From Nemania diffusa (Eukaryota; Ascomycota; Sordariomycetes; Xylariales; Xylariaceae), in assembly GCA_038501195.1 (NCBI GenBank), contig JBBPUQ010000004.1, forward strand, positions 558,001 to 622,000: a stretch of 64,000 nt of DNA. Direction: 5' to 3'. The position numbers and the translations under genes are program-made. The notes under the pieces were generated by a model. That model had not been told where the DNA came from. It was given only the letters and a program-made list of their open reading frames with translations, and ran no database searches. Shown here one piece after another: positions 49,451 through 61,895 of the stretch. Numbering within the stretch: the first letter of the stretch is position 1; each line of letters starts with the position of its first letter.

Positions 49451-51239
49451 AAAACTTTTTTTTTATATAGTAATTTTAGTTTTAATATTAATTAATTTTT
49501 TGTTATTTTTTTTATTATTTAATTAATTTATATATACTTTTATTTATATAATTAGTTTATTTATATTAATTAGCTTTTTTAATATTTAATTAAATGTTTT
49601 TTTTATATAAATATTTATTAAGTTATTTTTATTATATATTTATTATATTTTTAAAATTTTACAATTTTTATATGTTTTTTAAAATAATATAATGTTAATT
49701 ATAAATTATTTTTTTTATATAATTTTTAACTTAATTAAATATTTATATAAAAATTTAAAATTGATATATATAATTAATAATATAGTTAATAATTTTATTA
49801 TATAAATAATTTTTTAAAAAGTTATATTAAATATAATAATATAATTAAATTTATTTATTATATTATATAGTTTATTTATTAATATATTATATATAATTTA
49901 TTTATATTTAATTAAATTTTAATAAATAATATTATTTTTAAATATAAAAATATTTTTTATATAATTTTTATTAATTAATATAATTATAAATTTAATTTAA
50001 AAACTTATATTTTTATTATTTATAAATATTTTATTAATAAAAATAAACATTTTTACATAATGAAAATTTAAAAATATATAATATAGTTTTTATTATATAT
50101 TATTAATTTGTTTATATATTTTTATATTTAATGTTTTAATATTGTTTTTTAATAGCTTTTAAATTTATATAACAATTAATAAATTATATAATATTTTTAA
50201 TTAATATATTAATATAATATATATATTTTAAGTTTATTAAATAATATATTGTTAAAAATAATTCTTTATATAAAAGTTAATAATATATAATTGTTTAGTT
50301 TATTTTTATTAAATAAATAAAAAATCTTATTTATTTATTTAAATTTTGCTTTTATTAAATTTAATAAAATATTTAAATATTAATTTTATTTTTAGTTTTA
50401 TATAAAATAATAGCTTAGTTTTTTTTTTATATAAAAACTTTTTAAATATAATATTAAAAATATTATTTATTTAAAGTTTTATAATTATAAATTTGCTAAA
50501 TCTTTTTTAAATATATAATAAATATAAGTTATATATAAATATTTTTAAGCTTAATTTTTAATAGTAATATTTATAATAAATTTTATATTAATATAATAGT
50601 TATATAATTTAAAATATAATATTTATTAAATATTTAATTTTTAATTTTTTTAATAAATAAATATAAACTTTTCGGTTTAATTTATTATATAACTATATAT
50701 ATATTTAAAAAATATTTTATAATTTTATATATATATTATAGTGTTAAATTAGCAATAGTTTTAAAGCTATAATAAATTATTGATTTATATATTAAATTAT
50801 TAATATTTATATAAAAATTTAAAATTTGTTATTGTTTTTATAATTTTATATAATTAATTTAGATTTTTTATATAGTTTAATTATTTATTTTTAACTTTTT
50901 ATATAAATTTAATTTAAAAATATTTTATTTAGTTTTATTAATTGTAATTATATTATATAAATTAAAATATATATTAAATTATTAATATATTGATTTTAGT
51001 TATATTTAATTATTTAAAACATTTATTAATTATAATAATTATATTATTTTATTTTAATTATATAGTTAAAATATTAATTATTAATATATATAAATAATTT
51101 TTTTAGTTTGTTTTTATATTAAAGTTATAACTATTTAATAATTTAAAAAAAATTATATAAAAAGTTATTTTTTTTATATAATAAATTAAACTTAGCTTTT
51201 TATTAATAATATAATTTAATTTATATATAATAAAATTTA

Positions 51240-51570
51240 GTTAATTTATTTATTATATTAATTATAATATTATAATTTTTAATTGTAAATGTTTTATATA
51301 ATCTTGTTTAATTTTTATATTTTTTTTATATTATAACTTTATTTTAAAAAAATAAAAAAAATATATTATATAATAATATTAGTTTATTTTTAATTTATAT
51401 AATTTAATTAATATTAACTTTTATATAAATATTTTTTAATATTTTTATAGCTTTTTATATAACTTTTACTTTTTAAATAATTTTTAATAAAAAAAATAAA
51501 TCGCTATTAATTTCAAAATAAATTTTAAAAATTAACAAAGTAAATATAAAATTATTTAGTTTAGCTATAT
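51240..51570 (-). pseudogene. G2 counterpart of the integrase C-terminal remnant
   Basis: Inverse complement of 37880-38240. The stretch equivalent to the G-rich patch of G1 (about 51378-51423) has A for G at all but one position when read on the minus strand. The rest of the G2 interior from 49450 to 53700 is not otherwise assignable. Confidence 0.5.
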
Positions 51571-52796
51571 TGTTTAAAATTTTTATAACTATTTATAATA
51601 TTTTTTTTTTATTTATATAATAATTGAGTTTTTTATATAAAATATTAAATATATAATAAAGCAATATATATATTTATTTGATTTTTTTAACAATTTAATA
51701 TATTTTAATAAATATTTTTTTATATAAAGTTTTAATTAGTTATATATTATTATAAAGTTTTTTAAATAAAAAATTTATATTAAAATTTAATATTAATATA
51801 ATATATTTTAAATATTATATATATTTAAAAAGTTTAAAAATTTAATTATTTAAAACAAAATATTTGTATTAATTATATATAAAATTAATTGTTTATTAAT
51901 TTATATAATATTAATAACGATTTTATAATTAAAATTATATTTATTTTTTAATAAAAATTTAAATTTTCTTAAACCTTAATTATATAATTAATAATAACAG
52001 TAAATTTTTTTAATTTTTTAAAATTTTAAAATATTAATATTATTATATTTAGTTTTTAATAATAATTTTATAAATTTTTTTATATAATTAATATTATTAT
52101 ATTATTTTATTATATAATTATATTTTATATATTATTAAAATAAATATATAGTTAATTTATATTTTATAACAATAATATAAATAAAGTCGATATATTTAAA
52201 ATATAAAATTTAATTGATTTAATTAATATTAAAATTGTTATAATATTTATAGCTTTAAAACTTTTAATATTATTAAATTAAATTGTTATATTATTTAAAG
52301 TTTAATTTATTTATATAAAAAAGTTTTTTTATATAAAAGTTTTAGCTTAAGCTTTTTTAATAATTAAAACTTTAGCTATATTAATATTTTATAAAATATT
52401 TTAATATTTTATATTATATTAATTATTTAAATAAAAATTATTTAATATTAATATTTAATTTTAAATATATATATATTTTTTTTTGTTATATAATAAAAAT
52501 ATATTAAATTTATTAAAAATTAAATTATTTCATTTTTAGTTTTAAAATTTAAGTTATTATTAAATTTATTATTATATAAAAGATTTTTATTATTTTTATA
52601 ATTTAATATAAATATATTATATTTTTTATATAATAAAACTTTTTATTTTAAAATATTATATATAATAAAATATTGCTTTTTTATTTTTAATTTTTTTTAT
52701 TAACTATAGTTAATAAACTAATAACTAAGCTTTTTATAAATATAGTATTTTTTGTTATTTTTGTTATTTTTATTATATAATTGCTATAATTTTTAA

Positions 52797-53138
52797 TAAA
52801 AGCTTTTTTTAAAGCTATAATTATATAATTGTTTTAAATATTTAATATTATATTATTTATTAACAAAATAAATATTTATTATATAATAATAATTTATTTT
52901 TTGATTAAAAAAAACTTGTAATATTATTTATAAATTAAAAAACAAAGCTTTATATATAACTTTTTAACAAAAGTTTTTTTTAAAGCTATAATTATATAAT
53001 TGTTTTAAATATTTAATATTGTATTATTTATTAATAAAATAAATATTTATTATATAATAGTAGTTTATTTTTAATTAAAAAAAACTTATAATATTATTTA
53101 TAAATTAAAAAATAAAGCTTTATATATAAGTTTATAAC
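52797..53138. repeat. 171-base tandem duplication inside G2
   Basis: Two head-to-tail units with period 171 (anchor AAAGCTATAATTATATAATT at 52811 and 52982). G1 has a single unit (about 36480-36650, inverted). The units differ at a few transitions, so the duplication predates at least some of the decay. Confidence 0.85.
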
Positions 53139-53733
53139 TAATTAAAACAAATTTAAACTTAAATATATTAAAATATATTTATATAATTGCTATATAAAAT
53201 AATATTTTTTAATAGTAATTAAATTTTAAAATATATTATATGAATTAAAACTTATTAATTATAGTTTTTAATATTTTAAACATTGTTTTTATTAAATTAT
53301 TTTGTTTTATTTATATAAAAGTAATAATAGTTTAATCAATTTAATATTAATTATAATTAATTATTATATTAAAATAATTGTAAATATTATATAAATTTTA
53401 TTTTATTTATATATTAAATTAATATAATTAAAATAATATTATTTAGCTTTTTTTTTAATATAAAAAAAATATTGCATAATATTGTTTTTTAGTAATTTTA
53501 AATTAACAATATATTAAAATAAACATTTAAATTTTATTTTATAATATATTATATAGTTTACTATTATAGTTTTAATTAAATTATTATAAATAATTTAAGT
53601 AAAAAAATTTTTATATAACTGATTTTTATATATAAATAAAAGTATAAAATATATAATAAAAATCTTAAAAATAAATATAAATTTTTAAATTTTAGTTTAT
53701 ATAAAAAAACTAAACATTAGATTTTTTATATTA

Positions 53734-53853
53734 AATACTGCAATATATACTAATATTATTAGCTTTAATATAACTAGTTATAATATTAAAACATTTATTT
53801 ATATAGCTAGTAATTTTAATATATTTGCTAATATAAGTATTAAAATTATTTAT
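53734..53853 (-). pseudogene. G2 gag-like remnant, homologue of 35764-35964
   Basis: Forty open codons on the minus strand before TAA at 53731-53733. It includes KITSYINKCFNIITSYIKAN and keeps Ser, Cys and Ala codons that are Asn, Leu/Tyr and Thr in G1. The less-decayed state helps show the original frame. Domain unknown. Confidence 0.5.
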
Positions 53854-54160
53854 ATAAATATATTGTTATTTAATTTTTTATTATTATTTTTGTTAAACCT
53901 TTTAAAAATATATATAAATTGATTATTTAATATTTTTTTATATACTTTAATATTTTTATTATATTTAATTATTATAATAAATATTTGTTTAAATATATAA
54001 TTAATATTTATAAACATAAGCTTTATTTAATTTTTAAAGTTTATTATAAATATTTATATAAATTATTTACTTTCGATTTTTAATTATATATATTTTTTTA
54101 AATATTATATAAAATATATTAACAATTATATTAAAATAATTATATTGTTTAAATTAATAA

Positions 54161-54337
54161 TTAAATTTTAATATTTAAAATTAGTGTTATTTTTCTATTT
54201 GAAAATATTAATACTGTTTTTTTAGCTATATTTTTATATAAAAATAAATATAGTTTTTTATTTAAAAATTTAAAATAGTTAGTTTTAGCTGCTGTATTTA
54301 TAGCTGCTAAAGCTAATTTTATTGCAAATTTTAACAT
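54161..54337 (-). pseudogene. G2 N-terminal gag-like remnant (58 codons from ATG)
   Basis: ATG at 54335-54337 opens a 58-codon minus-strand frame ending in TAA at 54161-54163. The N-terminus, MLKFAIKLALAAINTAAK, is Ala-rich, meaning GCT and GCA codons survive where most of the region has no G or C. It lies about 330 bases inside the 5' LTR, the expected place for the gag start, and upstream of the gag-like remnant at 53734-53853. No family is recognised. It is probably the broken start of the G polyprotein. Confidence 0.45.
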
Positions 54338-54344
54338 AGTTGTA

Positions 54345-54670
54345 AAAAAAAAAAAATATAAAAATAAAAAAATAAATAAATAAATAAAATATTTAAAAAA
54401 TTAAATATATAAAATAGTTTATAGTTTTATTAATTTTTATATAAAAATAACTAAACTATTATATAAAAAGTCGCTTTAATTTTACAATATTTAAGCTTTT
54501 TTTATTTAATAATTAATTTAACTTTTTTTTTTAATCGATATAAAAAGTAGTTTATTTTTTATATAAAAAATAAAAAATCAAATATAAAAACTACTTTATA
54601 ACTAAATTTTGCTTTTTTATTTTATTAATTTATAATTATATTTTATAATTATTAATTAATATTAATAAAA
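54345..54670. other. G2 leader between gag start and LTR
   Basis: Matches the start of the G1 interior (5651-5720) next to the LTR. Some G and C remain (AAAGTCGC at about 54468, TTAATCGATA at about 54531). A primer-binding site is expected but none could be recognised. Confidence 0.4.
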
Positions 54671-54858
54671 CTTTATATATATATATATATAAAAAGATTT
54701 AAAATAATTTATAAAATTTAAAATTTATTTCTAAAGTTTAAAATTTTGTATTAATTTATATATATATTTTATAAAAAAAAATATAACTAAAAGAGTTATA
54801 TGCAAGTTATTTATATATATATATATATAAAATTTATAAAGTTTGTAAATTTTAGTAA
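54671..54858 (-). repeat. G2 5' LTR, inner part
   Basis: Matches 39953-40257 inverted up to TAAATTTTAGTAA, where H begins; the outer part continues at 61784. Confidence 0.65.
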
Positions 54859-55042
54859 TGTTAAATTTAAGCTTTTTTTAAAAAGTTTAAAGCTTGTATA
54901 TAAAAAGCGCATATTAATTATATAAATAATATAGCTAGTATTAAATAATTTATATAATATATAAAAAAAACTTATTAAATAATTGTTTTAAATTAAAACT
55001 AGTTATTAATATAATATTATAATATATATATTAAATTTAATA
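54859..55042 (+). repeat. Element H left LTR (184 bases)
   Basis: TGTTAAATTTAAGC...TTAAATTTAATA. Keeps G-rich words such as AAAAAGCGCATATT that are A/T in the right LTR. Confidence 0.85.
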
Positions 55043-56339
55043 ATTAAAAGTTTTATTAATTTTTATATTTTATTAAATAACAAGCTATATATATATAACT
55101 AATTAAATTATTAAAATAATAACTTTTATTATAATTACTTTTTATTTTTTTAATAACTTTTATTTATAAAAAAAAAACTTTATTATTAAAATATATAATA
55201 AAAATTTATAAATTTATTTAATTTTTAAGTTTATATAAATTTTTTAACTAAAATAGCTAAATATATTAATAATAGTAAAATTTGCAAATATAAATATTAA
55301 CTTTTTTAATATATTAATTATTAAATTTATTATTTTTTAATAAATATTTTATTTAATTATTAAATAAAGCTATAATATTATTAATAATAAAACATTATAA
55401 TATTTATTAAATAAAATTTATTAAATTTATTAAATAAATATATAAAACAATATATTTTAATTATAAATTAATATATATAAAAACAAATAAAATAATTAAT
55501 AAATAATATAATAAATTAAAAAAACTTAATATAATAATATAACAAGTTTTTAAATTTAAATATAACTAAAAATATAAAAATTTTATATATTTAATAATAA
55601 TAAAGTTTATTAAAAACTTTATTAAATAAATTAATAAATAATTAAATAAAATTATTAAAACAAATATTAAAAATATTAATATTATTAAACTTTTTAAATT
55701 TATTATTAATTTTAAAAAAGTTTTTTAAAATATTTATAATATTAAAATATTATATTATAACTTTTAAATTATATAATAAAACAATAGTTTTAAATATTAT
55801 AAAAACTAATAAAAAATTTATAAACAAAAAAACATTTTTTATATTATAAAAAAAACAAAATAAACAAAACTTATTAATTAAAAATAATAAAATTATTTAA
55901 AAAAGTTTTATTAAAAAAAAAAAAAAAAGCAAAAACATTATAGCAATTTTAAATAAAACAAACAATAAAAAAATATTTAAAAAAATTTATAAAAAAATTT
56001 TTACAAATATTTTAAAGTAAATATTTATATAAATAATAAATTTTTTTTTAATATTATTAACTATATAATATATTATAAATATTATTTAATAATTAAATAT
56101 TAATTTATTTTTTTTAAAAATAAATTTAATAATTAAATATTAAATATAACTATTAAAAAAATTGCTAAAATATAACTAAATATTAATAAAGTTATAAAAT
56201 AAATAGTAAAATATATATAATAATAATATAAAAAAAAAGTTTAAAAAAAATAAGTTGAAAATTGTAAAAAAAAAAAATTAACTTTTAAAACTTTGAATAA
56301 TTTAAATTAAAAATATTTTTAATTTATAAAAAAAAAAAC
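55043..56339 (+). other. Element H gag region
   Basis: Between the LTR and the protease remnant, so Gag is expected. Stops are dense; TTGAAAATTGTAAA near 56252 could be a decayed knuckle but the Cys and His positions cannot be fixed. Confidence 0.35.
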
Positions 56340-56597
56340 TTGTTAATTTATTTATTAAAAAATTTAATTATAATAAATTTAAAATTTTTTTTATATATTT
56401 TTAATATATTAAATTATATTTTAAATTTAAAAAAAATTAACTTTAAAAATATAATAATAATAAAAAATAATATAATTTATATATATAATTATAAAAAAAT
56501 CAATATAAAAATTTTAAATTTTAAAAAATATATTATATATAAATTATATAATATAACTTATTATTTAAAAATAGTTATAAATTTAATATTTTTATAA
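56340..56597 (+). pseudogene. Element H pol: copia-type protease region (85-codon remnant)
   Basis: An open run of 85 codons from a TTG to TAA. It reads IIINLKFFLYIFN near its residue 11, where copia polyproteins have W-I-I-D-S-G-x-S-x-H-I-F-N. The active D-S-G is N-L-K (56376-56384), explained codon by codon by G-to-A and C-to-T. After that come IIIIKNNIIYIYNYKKINIKI-like spacing (G-x-N-x-x-I-x-I-x-G-x-G-x-I) and, at the end, YYLKIVINLIFL (Y-x-P-x-L-x-x-N-L-I-S-L). All three blocks are standard in Ty1/copia. The frame has stayed open only because Trp, Gln and Arg codons are rare in it. Non-functional. Confidence 0.75.
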
Positions 56598-59260
56598 GTT
56601 TTAAACTATATAAAAATTTATTAAAAAAATTAACTTAAGTTTGAATTTTTAAAATATTGTTAAAAAATGTTTTTATATTTTTTAATTTATATTTATTACT
56701 AATATATAATAAAATATTTTTTAATATAATTTATAACTTATATTTTTTATATATAAAAAAATTTATTAAATTTTTATATTAAAAAATTAAAAATTAAAAT
56801 AAGTTTATATTATTAATATTAATAATTGAAATATTTAAACTTTAAATTATTAAAACAATTATTAATTTATATTAAAAAAATATTAATTATATTATATTTT
56901 AATAATAAAATTTATTTTATTAATTATACAATTTATAATAAAATTAAAATATATTATAAAATACTATAAAATATTTGTTTAAAAATTATAAAAATAAATA
57001 TAATAAACTTAATTAAAAAAACACTTTTAAAAAATAATATTAATAATTAATTAATATTTAAATTATATATAAAACTATTATATTAATAATAAATTTATTA
57101 ATATTATATAAATAGTTTTTAAAAATTATATTAAATATATAAACTATTATTTTAATATTAAAATAAAAACTATTAAATATAATAGCAAATTTATTAATTT
57201 AAATTAAAAAACTAGTTATTTTAATAAATTAATTATTAAAAAATATAATGTTATTTTTAAAATTTTATTATTATATATTTAAAATTTTAATAGTAAAATT
57301 AAAAAAATAAAAATTATTATTAATTTAAAAGCAAGTTTTATATATAATAATTATAAGCTTTTTTTATTTTTATAAATTAAAATAGTTTATATAACAAATT
57401 ATTTATATAATTAAATATTTAAATAAATTAATTATTAATAAACTTTTTATAAAAAGTTTTATTTTTATTTTAATAATTTATACAATATAATTAATTATAA
57501 AAAAAACTTATTATTTATTTATTTAAAAACTTTTAGTTATATAATATTTATTATAATTTAATAAATTAAATAAACAAAATATAAATATTAAAATTTTAAT
57601 TTTAAAGTTTAAATAAATTATTAAATAAATTATTAATTTATTATAAATATTTATTATATATAAATATTATAAAAAAATAAAATAATTGTTATTAAAAATA
57701 TAATTTTTAATAAAAATTTAAATAAATTTAAAAATAAAAATTTAAATTTCTTTTTAAAAACTTATAAAATATTAATTAAAAAAATTATATATAAAAACAT
57801 TTTTAAATTAAACAAAAATATAAAAAACTATTTAAAAGATAATAAATATAATAATATATTATTAAAAAATATATTAAAACATTTTAAATTTATAAAAAAA
57901 AAAAAAAAAAAACTTATAAATAAAACTTTTTAATTTTTTTAAAAAAAAAAAATTTTTATATAAATGTTAAATTTAAACTAAAACTTTTAATACTTTTTAA
58001 ATTTTTTTTTACTATATTATTAAATTTAACAATTTTTTAATTTAATTATTTTAACTTTTATTTAAAAAAAAAATATATTAAAAATAAATTATAAATTTAA
58101 ATTAAAATATTACTTTTTCATTTATTATAAAACAATTAAATTATTTGCTTTTATTTAATAAAACTTTATATTAAATTATATATTAATAATAAATTAATAA
58201 TAAAAATATAATAAGTTTATTTATTAAAAAATATTATATATAATTATAATAATTTATTATAAATATTTTATATTATAAAAAGTTTTATTAATAAAAAAAA
58301 AATAGTTTTTAAAAAAACTTATAAAAAAAAAACTTTTAAATAAATTATAAACTTTTTTAAAATTTATATATATATAAATAACTAATTTTAAATATTTAAT
58401 ATTAAAAATAAATTAATTAATATTTGTTATAATAAAATATTATAAATATTAAATATTAATAAAATTATTTTAAAAAAAAAAGCTGTTAAACTGTTTAATT
58501 ATTATTAAAAAACTTATTTTTAAAAATTATTAAAATTTACTTTTTTTATTAAAATAATATAACAAGTTTATTTATTATTTATTAAAAAATAATTTTTATA
58601 AAATTAAATATATATATTTATAAAGCTATATTAAAATAAATATTTAAAAAAAAATTTTAAAAAGTTTTTTATAAAAAGATTTAATATTTAATTATATATA
58701 AATATATATATATAAGTTTAATAAATATAGCTAATATAATAAATATAACATTTATTTAATAATAGAAAAAAATTAACAATTTAATTATAATTAAAAAAAT
58801 ATTTATATTAATATATTAATAAAAAGATTATTTAAAATATTAATAATTATTATTATTAAATTTAACTTAAAATTTAAAAAATATAATATTATAAATATAT
58901 TTATTAATTTTAAATTAATTAAAAAAGTTTATATATATATATTATTAAGTTATTAAAAGTTTAAAATAATAATTTAATTATAATAAATTTTATATAAATT
59001 ATAAAAGTTTTTTTTGTTATAATAAAAAAAGCTTATTAAATTATTTTATAAAATAAAATTTATTTTTATATTTTATAAATTTTATTGTTTTTTAAAAAAT
59101 AAAATCTTATTATTTATTTATATTAATAATATAATAATAATATATAAAAACAAAAATTAAAAAATAACAAATAAAATAATTAAAGTTTTAAAAACTAAAT
59201 ATAACTTTATAAAAAAAAACAATTTATAATAGTTTTTAAAAGTAAAAGTTATAAAAAATA
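56598..59260 (+). other. Element H integrase to RT region, no readable motif
   Basis: In copia order, integrase should follow the protease. I could not fix its zinc or catalytic residues. A-runs are long (57895-57912). Confidence 0.35.
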
Positions 59261-59500
59261 AATAAAAAAACTTTTTATTACTTTTTTAAATTTTTTATAT
59301 TAAAAAAATTATTAAGTTAAAAAATTTAATATTTAATATTTATTCAAATATTTTAATAAAAACTAACAAGTTTTTTTTTTATATAAAAATTATAACTTTA
59401 ATTAATATTTATTGATTTTAATAAAAAATAAAGTTTATATTATATATTATAATAATTATATATTTTAATATAATATTTAAAACTTAATAATTAATTTGTT
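59260..59500 (+). pseudogene. Element H pol: probable copia reverse transcriptase box
   Basis: The plus strand reads KNKVYIIYYNNYIF, with YYNN at 59445-59456, where copia RT has Y-V-D-D followed by I/L-I-F. The distance from the protease (about 3 kb) suits the copia order protease, integrase, RT. Upstream blocks are too decayed to confirm. Confidence 0.4.
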
Positions 59501-61598
59501 TTAATTATAATTTGTTATTTAAATATTATAAAATAACTAATAAATTTTTATTTTATTTATTAAATATTTAATTATATATTTTATAATAGTTAATAATATT
59601 TTATTTAATAATAATATTTTTAATTAAAAAAGCTTTTTAATAATATTATAAAATAAAAAATTAATAAACAACTTATAGTTATTATATTTACTATTAAAAC
59701 TAAATTTTTTATTTTTATATAAATAATTAAAAAAACTATATATATTAATTAATTAATTAATAAACTTAATATTAGCTTTAATAGCTAATATATATATATT
59801 TAATGTAATAATTAATAAATTATAAAATTAATTATTAAAAAAATAATAGTTTTATATATTAAATTAAAATATATAAATATATATAATTATTAGCTATATT
59901 AAAAAATTAAATATAAAAGTTTTATAATAAAATATATATTTATTAACAAAATAATTGTTAATAAATTTATTAAAGCTTTTATATTTTAAAAATCGTTTAT
60001 ATTTTTAATATAATTAAAGCTAGTTATATTTTTTTAATAATTTAAGTTTTTTATAAATGTTTTAACTATTATTAATTAGTTTAAAAATTAATTAATAAAT
60101 AAAAAATTAATAAAATAACTAAAAAATAAATAGTTATAATCAATAGTTATTTAAAACGAACTAGTTAAATAAAAGCAAAAAAAGCAAAAGTAATATAATT
60201 TAAAGTTTATTAAGTTATATATATTTATTAAAAAAAAATAAAAAAAATAAAAAAAATGCTTAAAAAGCATTTTTTATATATAAACAATTTTGTTATTACA
60301 ATAATTTACATTTAATTTAAAAACTTCAACTAGCTATTCTTTTTTAATTTTTTTTTATATATTTTATATTAATTTTTAATAAACTCAAAAAAATATAAAC
60401 AATATTATAAAAAATAACAAATTTAATAATAAAAGCATTATTAATAAAAATATTATATAAAATATAAAAAATTTAACAAATATTAATAAATTTAAATTAA
60501 CTAATTAATTAAATTTATATTAATTAAAAAAAGCTATTTATATAATTTTATATATATAATTATTAAAATAATATATATAACAATTATTATAATTTATAAT
60601 TTTTTAATAAATTTTGTTTAAATAATTTTTAAAAATATTATAAATATATTATAAATAAAAAATTTTATAAATTATTTTAAAAAACTATATTAAATTATTA
60701 TAAAACTATTATTAATTAATAATTAATAAATTTATAAATTTATAAAAAATAACAATAATAAATATTATAAAAAAAATATATAAATATATAAATAGTTTAT
60801 AAATATTTTAATAGCTTTAAAAAAAAACTAATATAATTAATATTATATTTTTATTAAAATATTTATAAATATTTAATATATTTATTATTAATTTATTATA
60901 TATTATTATAAATGTTAAAATATAAAAAAAAAAAAAAAAAACAATAGTAAAAAGCTTTTTTTTTTTTTAGTGTTTTTTTTTTTTTCAAAAAAAAATATAG
61001 CAGTAATAACAATATAAACACTTTATAAAACTTATTAATAACTTTTTAAAAATATATAAACAAATAATTTATTAAAAATAAAAGTTTTTTTTTTTTTTTT
61101 AAAAAAAAATTAAAAATTAAACAATTTATATATATATTAATAGTACTTTTAAAACATAAAATTAAATTACTTATAAAAAATAGTAAAAAAAAGCTATAAT
61201 ATAATAGTTTTTATAATATTAACAAATTATTTAATTATTATATTTAAATATATAATGTTATAATATTTATTAAATAAATAATTATTTAAAAAATTTATAA
61301 ATTAATTAATAAATAATTTTTTTGTTTAATTATAACAAGTATATAATATAAATATAAAAATATATATATTAAAATAACTATAAAAGAAAAAATTTTTTTT
61401 TTTTTTTAATAAACTTAATTATATTTATATTTAATATATTATATATTATTTAATAATTAAACAATAATATATTATTTTATTTAATAATATATTTTAAACT
61501 TTATTATTTATTATAAATATAAATATATTTATTATTAGTTATAAAAACAACTATATAATATAAATAAAAATATTAAAGTATTTATTTTTAAAAAAATA
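59501..61598 (+). other. Element H 3' part (RNase H expected)
   Basis: No readable motif. It contains a perfect small inverted repeat (60251-60275, TGCTT/AAGCA stem) and purine/pyrimidine runs at 60929-60970 and 61386-61407. Confidence 0.35.
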
Positions 61599-61783
61599 TA
61601 TTAAATTTAAGCTTTTTTTAATAAATTTAAAACTTATATATAAAAAGTATATATTAATTATATAAACAATATAGTTAATATTAAATAGTTTATATAATAT
61701 ATAAAAAAAAACTTATTAAATAATTGTTTTAAATTAAAACTAGTCATTAATACAACATTATAGCATATATATTAAATTTAACA
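61599..61783 (+). repeat. Element H right LTR (185 bases)
   Basis: TATTAAATTTAAGC...TTAAATTTAACA. Keeps C-containing words (TAGTCATTAATACAACATTA) that are T in the left LTR. Confidence 0.85.
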
Positions 61784-61895
61784 AATAGATGTTTGTATTT
61801 TTTATTTATTTAGTTATTTAATAAAAGTTTTAATCTAAGTTTTAGTTATATATATTTAGTATATATATATAAGTTTTATTAAGTTATTAATTTAA
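61784..61895 (-). repeat. G2 5' LTR, outer part
   Basis: Continues the LTR interrupted by H (TTATTTATTTAGTTATTTAA, then the TTATTAATTTAATA end). Confidence 0.65.

Larger units (their letters stand above)
54859..61783 (+). mobile_element. Element H: Ty1/copia retrotransposon (6.9 kb)
   Basis: Direct LTRs at 54859-55042 and 61599-61783 have matching inverted ends (TGTTAAATTTAA and TTAAATTTAACA). The interior is A-rich on the plus strand and carries a copia-type protease and a probable RT in plus orientation. H is inserted in the LTR of G2: the sequence left of 54859 and right of 61783 is one LTR in 49233-49450. Flanks are AGTAA and AATAG, so the target-site duplication is not clear. Confidence 0.85.
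49241..61895 (-). mobile_element. G2: inverted copy of the G family, LTR split by H
   Basis: G2 is 49241-54858 plus 61784-61895. LTR sequence is at 49233-49450 (3') and at 54671-54858 plus 61784-61895 (5', interrupted by H). The interior is the inverse complement of G1 from about 35760 to 39950. G2 retains more C and G than G1 at some sites (for example 54280-54340), while G1 keeps a G-rich patch that G2 has lost. Confidence 0.75.

Noticed and set aside
60251..60275. Terminator-like hairpin (AAAAAATGCTT / AAGCATTTTTT)
   Set aside because: The stem is mostly A/T, lies inside dead element H, and such palindromes are expected by chance here.
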